Part shown: positions 33,015 to 43,486 of the stretch, piece after piece
How the letters are laid out: the number at the start of each line of letters is the position of its first letter
Numbering within the stretch: position 1 is the first letter of the stretch
NCBI GenBank assembly: GCA_022560025.1
Contig: JAFISE010000044.1
Coordinates: 141,354 to 205,353 of the forward strand
DNA: 64,000 bases
Origin: Stagonosporopsis chrysanthemi
Taxonomy: Eukaryota; Ascomycota; Dothideomycetes; Pleosporales; Didymellaceae
Direction: 5' to 3'
Program-made: the position numbers and the translations under genes
The notes under the pieces: generated by a model
The model's input: only the letters and a program-made list of their open reading frames with translations
Database searches by the model: none
Told to the model about the DNA's origin: nothing

Positions 33015-34360
33015 ATGACACGCTCTGACCGTCGGCCGGAGCTCTTCGCAGCTGCTCTGATACCTTATACTGCGGCAGCTATTGCGCTAGTGCTGCGAAA
33101 TGTTGCTCGACGAAAGACGAGGGTGACCATGGTATGGGAGGACTACCTGTCAATCGTGGCCTTCGTAAGTGCTCAGACCTGTCGCGCAACGAGTGCTTAC
33201 CTTCATGCAGTCTATAGGTACTGGATTTACATTTATAAGCCTCTTCAGTATGATCATCAATCTGGTTTGCCGCATAGTCGCTGACCTCAGCAGAGACACG
33301 ATGGGGATTCGGCCTTCCGATGGAGGACATTCACCTTTCTGAGGAGCAAATTGTGCATCACTACTTTGTGGACCTCTGGGCAGATATGTGTAAGGAAAAT
33401 CTATGTCATAGGAGATGACTGCTAACAACAGCTCAGGGTTGTATACCTTCTCGGTCGGGCTCAGCAAATTTGTCATTCTAGGCTTTTATTGGCGGATGTT
33501 CTCCATGTCGATGATACGATGGCCTATCCGAGTTCTCTTTGTATTCTCAGCAGGTTGGATCATAGTGAGAGTAAGTTTGTGCCCTCCAAAAATGATTTGC
33601 TTACACAAGTATACTGACCAAGGTAGATCGTGCTTATCTGCATCCAATGCACGCCGATACACAAGTTCTGGGATTCAGATGTGCCTGGTACCTGCCCGCT
33701 GACACCTATGATGTCTCTCTTTGGTGCAGGGATACCTCACTTCATTATCGAACTCGCCATACTGATTTGTCCCCTGTTCGAGATCTGGAAGTTGCACCTA
33801 CCAATCAAACGCAGGCTTGCGGTAGCGGTCATGTTCAGTGCAGGTCTTGCAGTGTGCGTGTCGGCCTTGATGACCATCGTTCACACTCTTGCGCTCGACA
33901 AGAAAATGAACAAAGATCTCACTTGGGATGGTCTTGAGGATCAGATTTGGGCAGTTTGCGATGTCAATCTCGCGTCCTTCGCGAGTAAGTCACCTCATTC
34001 AATTTATGTAGTATATCTGACAAGCCTGCAGCATCACTCCCTCTGCTTCGCCCCGTCTTCCGTTCCCTCGGCGGTTTTTTCAGCACTGTAAAAGCTACAT
34101 CCGCACCCTCTCAAAACTATAAAGGCACCGGCTCAGCGCCAACATACGGAAGCACGCCCGTACACCGTGGAACAAATCCAGACTCGGATTCGGAAGTGGG
34201 TTTCGCCGACGAAGGTGGCCTTATGGGAAGTGATCTCGCTGGCTCGAGCAAGACTTTCGTGATGCACGATGTCACGCATAGAAACTCCGATATCGACCAA
34301 CCAGGGCAGCAGGGCATACACGTGCGGAACGAGACGAAAATAGTGTATCACGATGCATAG
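33015..34360 (+). CDS. SAT4-family rhodopsin-like integral membrane protein
   Basis: Six exons: 33015-33164, 33211-33247, 33291-33389, 33437-33570, 33627-33984 and 34032-34360 (368 residues). Reconstruction was needed because the track is broken into pieces. Seven membrane segments are consistent with the family. Signature pieces are W-E-D-Y-L-S-I-V-A-F (TM1-2), R-W-G-F-G-L-P (start of the first large loop) and S-V-G-L-S-K-F-V-I-L-G-F-Y-W-R-M-F. Others are D-V-N-L-A-S-F-A and S-L-P-L-L-R-P-V-F (after TM7). The C-terminal tail is cytosolic and Ser-rich. The smallest intron (43 bp) ends at a CAGCAG acceptor that would add or drop one residue. Some family members are Pth11-like receptors, but here the ligand is unknown. 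Confidence 0.8.
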
Positions 34361-35214
34361 TAAATCTGCCGATTAGCTGTATAGCTTTAGCTATGTTCAT
34401 ATCTAATCGCAGGTAAATTATCTATTAATGCTATCAGTAATGTCTTCTTACTCTTCCAACGGTACTCCCCCGTTCGGCATGAGAAGGAAGAGCCTGTCAA
34501 CATGCATGCTCGAAAGCGACAGGAGACCAATTCGACAGCAGCGTGTTTACCAAATATCAAGCGAAGACAGCAGCGCTGTTTCTTCTCACGTTGGAGTTGA
34601 GCTGTTCAAAACCTCCTTTCCGTCGTTCGATTCCAAAACGAGCAAACTCTTTTAGCCCTGCGACCACAGGCCGTACTACCCAAGTTGATGTAAGAAAACA
34701 CTGACCATGCGAACTTTCTAAAATGATCAAAACCAGAAACAGGATGTCGATAAAGGGGCATATATAGTTACTGCACGTAGGACCGTGAGTCAAAGCTCTA
34801 TACAAATTCTAGTAATGACGTATGCTCTATCAGGTGGTGGCACAATATCACAGAGAAATGAGTGGCTCATTCTGTCGCACATGGAAGCGGACACTGCTTG
34901 CGAAGGGTTCGGGCGAAGAGTGACTAAGCAAGAGTACCCGGGTGGCCGATGCCGGAGGGGGTTTCCCTCGACATCATCGAACGCAACCTCCTCCGTATGT
35001 CTTTGATCAGGATCCAATCTTGCTAGTGGCTCATACCTCCGTAGTCGCAGACTGGCATCCTCCGAGCGTACAGTCGGCGCCATGTTATAAACTCTCAAGT
35101 CGCAACTGGTATTTCCGCGCTCATTGCTTATCACTTCCACTCAGCCTTAGACAACAATACATCCATCACAAGACAGAGACAATCTCGCCAAGTTCTTTTG
35201 TCAATCTCACAAGC
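34361..35214. other. Intergenic region upstream of the methyltransferase
   Basis: No supported gene. The methyltransferase frame is open for about 90 codons above its ATG, but that stretch shows no conserved motif. Confidence 0.4.
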
Positions 35215-36095
35215 ATGTCCGGCCCATACCTGCACGGCCACCATGCCTCGGTCCTCCGTTCCCACAGCTGGCGAACCGTCGAGAATTCAGCTCCTCACCT
35301 CATTCCGTACCTTAAACCTGATCTCAAGATCCTTGACGTAGGCTGTGGTCCAGGTACCATCACGGTCGACCTTGCCTCTCGACTTCCGCAAGGCTTCGTG
35401 TACGCTATCGATCCTTCTGCCGATGTGATCGAGAAGGCGCGGCAACATGCGAAGGAGAAGGGTATCACAAATGTTCGATTCGAAGTTGGCGACATCTTCA
35501 ACTGGCAAACTCTAGACGGCGTCGAAGAGGCTGGCTTTGATGTGGTGCATGCACATCAGGTACTGCAGCATCTGCAAGACCCGCTGGGGTGCATGAAGGA
35601 GATGGTGCGGCTTACAAAGAAGGGCGGGATCGTTGCAGTGCGAGATTGCGACTACGGTGCTATGGACTGGTATCCTGAACACCCAGGCATGCAAAAATGG
35701 AAGGAACTATACATCAAGGTAGCACTGGGGTTGAAAGCATACCCGAACATGGGTAAGATGCTGCATTCTGTTGCGATGCAAGCTGGTATTCCAAGGAAGG
35801 ACATTGAGGCGAGTATCGGCCCGTGGTGTTTCTCAACCCCCGAGGAACGAGCATGGGTAAGTGGTCTGTTATATAAGCACATGGGATCAATAGCTGAAAA
35901 CTGATGTGACCGCAGTGGTGCGGTCTCTGGGCAGACAGAACAGTCAAGAGCGATTACAAGCAAAGGGTCTTGGATGGTAACCACGGCACCGAAGTTGATC
36001 TCGAGGAGATCGCAACAACCTTTCGAGAAATGGAACAGAAAGAGGATGGCTGGTTTGCAGTCATCAATGGCCAGGTAATCTGTCATGTCAGATGA
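35215..36095 (+). CDS. Class I SAM-dependent methyltransferase (UbiE-like)
   Basis: Exons 35215-35856 and 35916-36095 (intron 59 bp), 273 residues. Motif I, I-L-D-V-G-C-G-P-G-T, is at residues 39-48; the acidic end of beta 2 is A-I-D-P-S. A post-motif A-H-Q-V-L-Q-H-L and the motif R-L-T-K-K-G-G-I-V-A-V-R follow. The start was set at the ATG of M-S-G-P-Y-L-H-G-H-H, the usual N-terminus of this fungal group. The substrate is not predictable. The splice joins P-E-E-R-A-W to W-C-G-L-W-A-D-R. A small Cys-rich gene follows 325 bp downstream on the same strand. Confidence 0.85.
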
Positions 36096-36297
36096 TATAT
36101 GTTTAACCTACGACGAACTATCGTCGACCTTTGTTCGCTATCTCTTCTACATTGGATGCCACCTCACTCTCACCGACTTTCCCACAAAGTGCCCCCCACA
36201 GCCAACGGAATCGCGTCCAATCACACCAGACAGCGCTGGTACCGCCCCGAGTCAGCTGAGTGTGCATACATGAGCTGGCTAGCCTCGCAACAGGTGC

Positions 36298-36304
36298 CAT
36301 ATAA
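36298..36304 (+). promoter_or_regulatory. Possible TATA-like element for the Cys-rich microprotein gene
   Basis: CATATAA about 120 bp upstream of the ATG at 36420. Position and sequence only; weak. Confidence 0.2.
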
Positions 36305-36419
36305 CCCCACTTTACCCCTCCATCGAGTGTCAAGATATCACCAACTCCACAACAATCGACAAACAGCACGAAGAACACATTTCACAGAGCAGACCTCGGA
36401 ACAATATTCCACGAGCAAC

Positions 36420-36588
36420 ATGCAGTCCACTACCGTCCTTGTCAACTTCCACTCCACCTGCCCCAAGTGCGGCGCTAGCGTCGCTGGTACTAGCAAGTCC
36501 TGTGGCTCTTGCGGCGCCGTGAGTAGATTCGAGAAATTTGTGGCCATTCGCTTCGATACTAATATCGATGCAGTCATGCCCCAACTAG
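36420..36588 (+). CDS. Cysteine-rich microprotein, metallothionein-like
   Basis: Two exons, 36420-36518 and 36574-36588, 37 residues. The intron is 55 bp with GTGAGT donor, TACTAAT branch and CAG acceptor. Five cysteines in CxxC-type spacing: 14, 17, 28, 31 and 35 (C-P-K-C, then S-C-G-S-C-G-A-S-C-P-N). The paired CxxC motifs suggest metal binding, as in small fungal metallothioneins. The N-terminal ten residues (with F10 and H11) are unlike classic metallothioneins, which lack aromatics. If the intron is retained, the frame instead runs to 36599 and gives a 59-residue form without the terminal S-C-P-N. Too short for common gene finders. Function is inference. Confidence 0.55.
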
Positions 36589-36791
36589 GTCAAAGCTAGA
36601 GAGTCCCAAGGGTGATTGAAGGTCCATGATTTATCGGGCGCAAGGGTGTGTTGCGGTGGAGTATATCATACCTCGATAGTCGAATCGATTCGAGGTTCTT
36701 GTTGACTTCTAGAGGAATTGTATCTGTCCTTGCAGATTCGAACAAAGGAAAGCTACAAGTTTTGAAAATCTACGAGCATGGAGAATATACA

Positions 36792-38837
36792 TCAAGGCTG
36801 TCGGATCTCAGTCTGTCTGAACCGCCACCGCTTCCCCTTCTCTACCTCCCCATCCCCTATGATTCCCTCCGTACTCCTCCTACTAACCACACTGCCACTG
36901 ACCCTCGCGTGCCCCGGAGCCTCCACATCCCCAGCCCTCCCCGTCCGACTCCTCCACGCACCAATCTGCACTTCATACACGTCCTCCTTCTCGCCCGCCA
37001 ACTCCTCCAACCTAGCCCTCTTACTCTCTGGAACCAGGAAACTCGTCAACATACCTAGAAACATGAACAATGCAAAAATCTGCATTACCCCATGAATCCA
37101 CGGCGTGGGATTCTCATGCGTAGCGCCGCGCTTGATCATGGGTGCGAAGAATATCTGTGCGAACACGGCGCCCAACTTGCCCATGCCCGCGCTGAACCCG
37201 TGACCTGTGGAGCGAACGCGGGTAGGGAAGATCTCAGCAGGCGTAATAAAGGTTGTTGCGTTGGGACCGAAGTTGAAGAAGAATTGCGCCATGACGTAGA
37301 GGATGAGGAGATGGGTCTTTGATAGCACTTTCCAGGCGAAGCCGAGGACGCAGAAGATTATTGTCAGGATGGCGAAGCCGCCGATTTGGATGGGTTTGCG
37401 GCCAAATTTGTCGACGGTCAGCACGGTGAGCCAATAGCCTGGTAAAGCCCCGGCACATATAAGAACTATCTGGCCCGTCGCTGTGTTGCGCAAACTGAGG
37501 TAGAGGTTATCACGCTTGTCGAAGCCCATGGTACTAAGTAGAGAGGCGGACGAGAAGCCTAGACCGTAGAAGGCCAGATCAAGGAAGCTGAAAGAAGTCA
37601 GTGATGAGAGAGTAATACGGGCGCAAGGGGACATGACGTACAACCATGACATCGCACAACCGAACAGCCTGATTGCCTGTCTTTTCTGCGAGAAGAATCG
37701 ACAGACCTCCATCAGTGTCACTGGTGCCTTCCTGTAGCCATTCAGCTCACGCCTTGTCTGAGCTTGCGTGACAGGGTTTAAGATGTCCTGCTTTCCATAG
37801 CGATACTTTCTTGCATCGACGCTCGCTTTCTCAACATCGTATAGCACATCAAAAGTGTATCGGGGTGTTTCTGTAATTGTCAGTTGAGCTTCGTCGTCAG
37901 CCTCTCCTCACTTGCCTGGGATTGTAAGCCTGTAGTACAGCGCGAACCAGCCAGGGACTCCTCCAAAAGCAATGATGATCCTCCACATCCTGTCAACGGT
38001 TTTCATGCACTGTCCAGTACAGGTTGCTACAGACGCTACAGGTTCGAGTTGATCCTTGTAAGCGACTACAACGATCAATGTCATGAGCGCGGCAGCCAGC
38101 TGACCAAGACCTTGCATGGCAAACACACTTGCAATAGTGCCGCCGCGATACCGAGTGCTGGAGAACTCTGCTGTTATAACAGCCGACAATGGATAATCGC
38201 CGCCCACCCCAATGCCCATCACCTGGTTGCCATTAGTCTGAAACTGTAATCGAAGTTGACGTCTGCCGACTGCTTACCACGCGATAGAAGATCAAAACTC
38301 CAACGATGGACAGAGCGCTGGATTCCCCACAAAGTGACTGAGCAAGTGTTGTTGCAATGATAATCATCAACTCTACACCGTACATTCGTTTACGGCCGAG
38401 TCGATCTCCCAGGTATCCAAACCCGATTTGGCCGAAGATGGCACCTGCCGATGTTGCAACTTTGATAGCTGTATCGGCGTTATGAGGCATGACACCGCGA
38501 TGTGTATCATCTTGCCAGTACACTATTCCCAGTAGTATGACTGCAAGGTTGATAGCGAACAGCTGTTTCCATCAGTGCGAGGTCACGACACGTGAATCAC
38601 ACATACACTGTAAGCGTCTGTGAAGAAGCCAATTCCAGTCACGACAGCAAGTCGGACATGATACCATCCAAATGGTGCCTTGTCTACTTCGGCCAGGGCC
38701 ATTCGTCGTCTTTCATTGGGATCCACGATGTGAGCCTACTCCGGTAAGCGAGGTGCTAAAGGCAGGGTTGAGAAGTTTACGTAGACTCCCGAAGCATCAT
38801 GATACGCTGAGTTGCCGTTTCGATGAGATGATGGCAT
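36792..38837 (-). CDS. Phosphate:H+ symporter, Pho84-like MFS
   Basis: Six exons: 38837-38781, 38735-38607, 38562-38278, 38222-37916, 37870-37642 and 37587-36792 (600 residues). Conserved landmarks: D-P-N-E-R-R-R near the head, L-A-E-V-D-K-A-P-F-G-W-Y-H-V-R, G-D-R-L-G-R-K-R, G-I-G-V-G-G-D-Y-P-L-S-A (the phosphate signature), W-F-F-L-D-L-A-F-Y-G and S-A-G-M-G-K-L-G-A. These match the Pho84/PHS family with its phosphate-binding Asp and Lys. Two oddities: the TM1 motif reads T-D-A-Y-S-L-F where the family usually has Asp after Tyr, and intron 4 appears to use a GC donor (GCAAGT). The long basic/acidic C-terminal tail is cytosolic. Plasma membrane by family. Confidence 0.88.
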
Positions 38838-39673
38838 GAGAACTGGTAGTTGTGGTCTTTAGGTAGTGAATCGTATGTTGCGGATCCGTAAGAATCGTAA
38901 GTGTAGTGGTTGGAGACTGTATCAGCCCTGTGAGGTTGTGAAGCACACCGGTGCGACGATGACGACCTAGACACTGCACAACAATCAAGGCTGTGTCCGC
39001 AAATGGTGAAGAGAACCTTTGGGTATGAAACACCAGGAGTGGAGGACGAGCGCAACAGACAGTGCCATCACGCTCGATATCAATTGGGAGTAACGTGCCT
39101 TCTGAGACTCGACATTCCTTGTGCAAGTACCGAGCATGGCTTAGCACGAACGCCATTGCGGGTTCTACACTTGACATCTCACCATATCTGGCTCACGTTC
39201 CTGTGATAACGGCTCTGATTGGTTGGTGAGCATACCGGCACTACGGCAGCTATGTAAGTTCTCGCTAATCATACACGTTTTGTACTCTCCTGGGCCGGTA
39301 GGTAGGTCCCATTACCCTTTATACGTGTTGCATAAGTTGCTAAGTGTAGGGCCTGGCGCCATGGATCGTGTTCGTGAATCGCGATAGACCCCACGCAACG
39401 CAAAGGCACCTTGAAGCGTAATAACGTGGAGCTCGAGGCCGTGCACAAGACGGCCGTCGGCGGGCCGGCCTGACTCGAGTCGTCTATTGGCAAAATACTG
39501 CTGCGGCGTTGAGATACACGCTTGCCAAGCCAGTACCTTGTCGGTGTGTTTGTACTCCAAGGTACGGTCCTGGACAAGCTGCCCGCACGATAAAAGCATA
39601 CCAAACAATCAATAGAATCAAAAAGAGTGTTGTGAGTATGTGTGAGTCGCCCGGTGTGATTAAAGTGAATGCT
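38838..39673. other. Intergenic region between Pho84-like and hydrolase genes
   Basis: Promoter of the leftward transporter and 3' side of the hydrolase gene. No supported gene. Confidence 0.45.
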
Positions 39674-40963
39674 CTAGGAAGCATCGGGGACCCTAGTTAT
39701 TGCAGTGTCGTTCGCCTGTACATCACATGCCCACCCCTTCAACGCTGCTCTGAGTTGATTTTCGGTGCCTTGTTCGATCCAGAAGTGCCCGGCACCTGGT
39801 ACCTCAACACTTGAGAATGCTGGACCATACTGAGCCCTCAGTTTATCGGACCAATCTCGGATCTTCTTCGCCGATGCAAAGATGTCCTGATCGCCATAGA
39901 TTGCCAACGACACAAACTTTCCGATGCTCGATGTTTCCGTATCCATGGAACGACTCCACAGTTTTTGGCCAAGCGCAGGTGCCGCCAGTGTAGATATTGG
40001 AGGAGTGAGAGGCGAAAGTAGAAGATATCGGATCTCGGGAACGATAATGTTGACATCAGTACGCTCAAACGATTCTGTTGAGCTCCCGTGCCTCCGTCGT
40101 CGATGACTGAGACTTCTTAGACGATGGCCCAAGTCCAAGCTTCGGGGTACGTCCAAGCTTCGCTTTACCTCTCGACTACTTCTTCTTTTGACCGGGCTTG
40201 TCTCTTCTCCTCCAATATTCAGAGAGATTTTACGTTCGTGTTTCCTCCTATGGTCTCTCTCTGCTTCTTGAGCCTGATTGATCCACTCTAGATTACTCTG
40301 GTCGGCCAGCTTATGCGCCCGCATCAAGACCTCGTCAGCCGCAGAACCAGCTATTGGGTTCGAAAACCGTTGTAAGATTGATGGAACAGGTGGAAGGTGC
40401 TTGAGGACAAGAGAGCCGTATGAGTAACCACCAAGAATGACCAGAGGAAGCTCAGTAGGTAGAGAGTCGGGTCCTTGTCGCGCTGTTCGGCCTGCCGGTT
40501 GATGATCCGGTACAAATATCGTTTCACGCGTAGGGAAGGGGCCTATAAGGCTCATATAATGCATGAAACATGCGGCGAAGGTGGTATAGTCGTCGAGCTC
40601 CGGTCTTCCCGTCCAAGACGTTCGACCCTTGTGCGTGGAGCCATGGGCACCTCTGTCACAAGTCAACAGCGAATCAAAGTTTGTTGTCAGGATTTTGTAC
40701 CGGAAGTTGAAGGTGCCGACTATGTATCCAGCTTTCAGCATCTCATCGACTACGATGCCAACGATACGATCATCGTAGCTCCCACCCATTGGGGCATAAG
40801 GGTGTGCCATGACGGTGCCACGTTTCCGCCATTGCGACTTCTCTGAACTATCTTCTAGAGTCTCATCGAAAATTCCAGGGTGATATATGCGGCAGTCGAG
40901 CGTCGTGTCATCGTGTATGGAGGGTATGGTGAAGCTGTAGTGGGGCTCCAAGGGGACGCGCAT
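39674..40963 (-). CDS. Alpha/beta-hydrolase family protein
   Basis: Two exons, 40963-40701 and 40652-39674, giving 413 residues. The frame is also open through the 48-bp intron, which would add 16 residues (429). Splicing is preferred because it rejoins F-N-F-R to G-A-H-G-S, a hydrolase-fold segment. The nucleophile elbow G-Y-S-Y-G carries the Ser; the acid is Asp in Y-G-D-Q-D-I-F and the His in V-P-G-A-G-H-F-W, so the triad looks complete. Between the Ser and the acid is an about 100-residue Arg/Ser-rich insertion. The substrate is unknown; likely cytosolic, with no signal peptide. Confidence 0.78.
   Translation of the reverse strand: MRVPLEPHYSFTIPSIHDDTTLDCRIYHPGIFDETLEDSSEKSQWRKRGTVMAHPYAPMGGSYDDRIVGIVVDEMLKAGYIVGTFNFRYKILTTNFDSLLTCDRGAHGSTHKGRTSWTGRPELDDYTTFAACFMHYMSLIGPFPTRETIFVPDHQPAGRTARQGPDSLPTELPLVILGGYSYGSLVLKHLPPVPSILQRFSNPIAGSAADEVLMRAHKLADQSNLEWINQAQEAERDHRRKHERKISLNIGGEETSPVKRRSSREVKRSLDVPRSLDLGHRLRSLSHRRRRHGSSTESFERTDVNIIVPEIRYLLLSPLTPPISTLAAPALGQKLWSRSMDTETSSIGKFVSLAIYGDQDIFASAKKIRDWSDKLRAQYGPAFSSVEVPGAGHFWIEQGTENQLRAALKGWACDVQANDTAITRVPDAS
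40653..40700 (-). other. In-frame 48-bp intron (hydrolase gene)
   Basis: GTACAA donor and TTGACTTGTGACAG acceptor side. It is 16 codons long with no stop, so retention yields a longer protein. Confidence 0.65.
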
Positions 40964-41352
40964 CTTTCGGGCCTAAGACAGACCCGTAGCAAGCATTCAT
41001 CGCATACTCAGTATTCGCAGCCGGCGTGGAGGTTCCGAGTCATATCAAATTTCTAATGGTGATCGTAGGTTGTGGGTGGAAGGTTGCATGCTGTGGGGTC
41101 AATGTTGCGGAGCTGCGGAGGAGCTGCCGCGGCCCTGACGCTGATTTCAGGAACAGGAAAGTGGACGGCACAGGCGGTATTCTAGACCTTTGCAGATCCT
41201 CTTGCTAACATCAATACTTGTCTTATAGGATCGCTGGAAACTCTGTTCAGTTGATTATACTAAAATGCTCAATTACAAAACTGGCAAAAGCCTTGAACGC
41301 CCATACGCGTCGCTCACGAAAATAACGCTTGTCCAGTTGTGTACAGCATGCC
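40964..41352. other. Intergenic: hydrolase promoter
   Basis: 389 bp between two leftward genes. Nothing recognisable. Confidence 0.45.
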
Positions 41353-42813
41353 TTAATCCGTATCGGTGTCTTGGTGGGAAATCATGAGCTCAGGATCAGG
41401 GTCATCGTTAGAGTCATCGGTCTCGAACAAGCTCGGTTTGGGCGGTGCAGGCTTGGTTGGGGAGCGTCCTATCCTGATCGCCGACCCAGTCATCTCCTCT
41501 TCTGGTGGCCGGAAATCATCAAGTTCTACCAGTGAGCTTGTGGCCTTTTCTTTACCCTTTCGCTTCACTCCCAGCGCTTCGTGTAGTAGGTCCCGCCCTT
41601 GCTGGAAAGCCTCGAGCTCTGCTCCAATGGCGCACATGAGAAGATTCCAGCTTCTAGATGATGCGTACTCCAACTTTTCATTCAAGAAGGCAATGGCAGC
41701 ATCCATCTGATCTAATAGTCGCTTGGGATCTGCTGCACCGTTTTTACTCACTTTCTGCATGTGCCGTTGCAGGCTTGCTTCATAATCGGCCACGTTCTTC
41801 ACTGTGTCGCTCCATAAGATTGATCCTTCTTCGAGTGCAGCGCGCTCAACATCAACCTCCTCACACTTCTCTGCCAATCTTGTATACTCGTCTTGCCAGT
41901 ATTCATGGGCCATTTCGAGGGTTCGACGTTTGGGCGGAAGCGTAGGGAAAGGCGAGGAAGAAAGCGGGATGTGATCGCGACTCGGTGGGCGTGCAAGGAA
42001 GCCTGAGACTTCCTTGTCCAGCATGGAGAGTGTTGTTTTGTACGATGAAAGCTTTGCGTCTTTGGAGTTCTGCGTGTCTGCAAGCTCGTCCAGAACTTGC
42101 CGTTGTCGCCGCTTCAGCGCCCACAGCTCCTCCTCCTTTTGTCTGATATCTTGTTCGAGCTTCGAAGCTTCAGTCTGCAGGACTTGTGTCTTTGCACCAG
42201 CGTCTTCCCCCTCGATGGCCTGAATCTTGGTCTCTAAGCGCGCTCGCTTTTGTGTCCAGTTCTCGGTCTTCTCCACGTTGTATTGTAGATCCCGCAGACC
42301 ATCATCCAGCATGTTTAGCTCCTCAGTCTTGATGTTTGCCAGCTGCTGTATCCTCCTGAAAATACCTCTTCTCGCGGTGCCGAGACCCACCTTCTTCCTA
42401 GTGTGCCTGCGCTGATCGTCACCGCCCTCCACGTTCTTATCTGCTGAGCGGACGCTGCTAACTGTTGGCGTAGTACTACCGTTCGACACCATATCATCTT
42501 GTGTAGCGTCGTTGCTACCGAGACCTTTCATCAAGCCTTCCGCTTGCGCATCCAGGAGCTCTTGGAGCTGCTGCTCGAGATGTCGTGCGCGTCGTTGCAA
42601 CGTAAGCACATGGTCGGGAACACGAGGCGCGGGCGATAGGCTGGTTCTCGGAGCGTTCCATATCAGCGACGAGGTAACCGGCGGCGGTATACGTTGTGGT
42701 GGAGAGTTGTACAATGGCAGCTCGTGATCGCGAGCATGCGGGTCTTCGAAAGACTTCCGGAACTTAGACGGTGGTGGTGAGAAGGAACCGAGAACTGAAT
42801 TTAGCAAAGACAT
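41353..42813 (-). CDS. Autophagy-related protein Atg28-like
   Basis: Single frame, 486 residues, starting M-S-L-L-N-S-V-L-G-S-F. Coiled-coil segments from about residue 75 (R-A-R-H-L-E-Q-Q-L-Q-E-L-L) and from about 155 to 250 surround the conserved G-L-G-T-A-R-R-G-I-F-R-R-I-Q-Q-L-A. This basic-then-coiled arrangement fits Atg28, a partner of Atg17 in autophagosome initiation in filamentous fungi and methylotrophic yeasts. A C-terminal acidic tail (D-D-S-N-D-D-P-D-P-E) ends it. It starts 673 bp from the divergent uS5 gene. Confidence 0.65.
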   Translation of the reverse strand: MSLLNSVLGSFSPPPSKFRKSFEDPHARDHELPLYNSPPQRIPPPVTSSLIWNAPRTSLSPAPRVPDHVLTLQRRARHLEQQLQELLDAQAEGLMKGLGSNDATQDDMVSNGSTTPTVSSVRSADKNVEGGDDQRRHTRKKVGLGTARRGIFRRIQQLANIKTEELNMLDDGLRDLQYNVEKTENWTQKRARLETKIQAIEGEDAGAKTQVLQTEASKLEQDIRQKEEELWALKRRQRQVLDELADTQNSKDAKLSSYKTTLSMLDKEVSGFLARPPSRDHIPLSSSPFPTLPPKRRTLEMAHEYWQDEYTRLAEKCEEVDVERAALEEGSILWSDTVKNVADYEASLQRHMQKVSKNGAADPKRLLDQMDAAIAFLNEKLEYASSRSWNLLMCAIGAELEAFQQGRDLLHEALGVKRKGKEKATSSLVELDDFRPPEEEMTGSAIRIGRSPTKPAPPKPSLFETDDSNDDPDPELMISHQDTDTD

Positions 42814-43486
42814 GTTGGAGGATTCTAGGACGTGATATAGTAAGGTAAGTCCATGCAGCCGGTCGAGACTATGTTATTTGTTCAGAAATGTTCTGGTGTT
42901 GCTATTACCTTGACCATGTGAACGATCCAATGATGGAGCGTTGGAGCTCTTAGTCATCATAGCCCGCCTGGTATCATCACAAGCAGATGACAACCTCGCG
43001 TGATGCTGACACCAGGTCTACCACAAGCCCTATCGCAGACACACAACATGCTACAGTACATTAGCATGGGTGTCAGCTTGTTTGCATGACTGCAGTGAAC
43101 AGACGAATCGACTTGGTACTTTTCAGAGCGCCTGTGAGGTCGCGGACACCATTTTGAGTGTAGTTGCTTGCAAACAAAACAGTACCTTTCAACTAGAAGA
43201 AAGTCGAAAAGCAAGTTCCACTTGATAAGATGCAGCGTATCGCACATACACAGACTACAGAGTGTCTTGGAAGTGGTGCAAGGATGGTGCAGTCCCACTT
43301 GCACCGCGAATGCTAGCGCCTCGCTTAGCTCCGCACCTGCTCGCAATATTGAAGTTCGCAACTTCTGCTTCGCGACGTGAACAGCACTAACCTCAGGAAC
43401 TTCCACCGTACGTTCGCCGCGCCTGCTGCACCCGTCGACAATCGCTGACAACGCTTCTACAGTAGTCCATTTCACCGACATACAAA
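42814..43486. promoter_or_regulatory. Divergent promoter region (Atg28-like / uS5)
   Basis: 673 bp between two divergent start codons. The uS5 side includes a probable leader intron, 43408-43462. Confidence 0.5.
43408..43462 (+). other. Candidate 5'-leader intron of uS5 gene
   Basis: GTACGT donor at 43408, a CGCTGAC branch and TTCTACAG acceptor ending at 43462, 24 bases before the ATG. Leader introns are common in fungal ribosomal-protein genes. Splice signals only. Confidence 0.4.
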
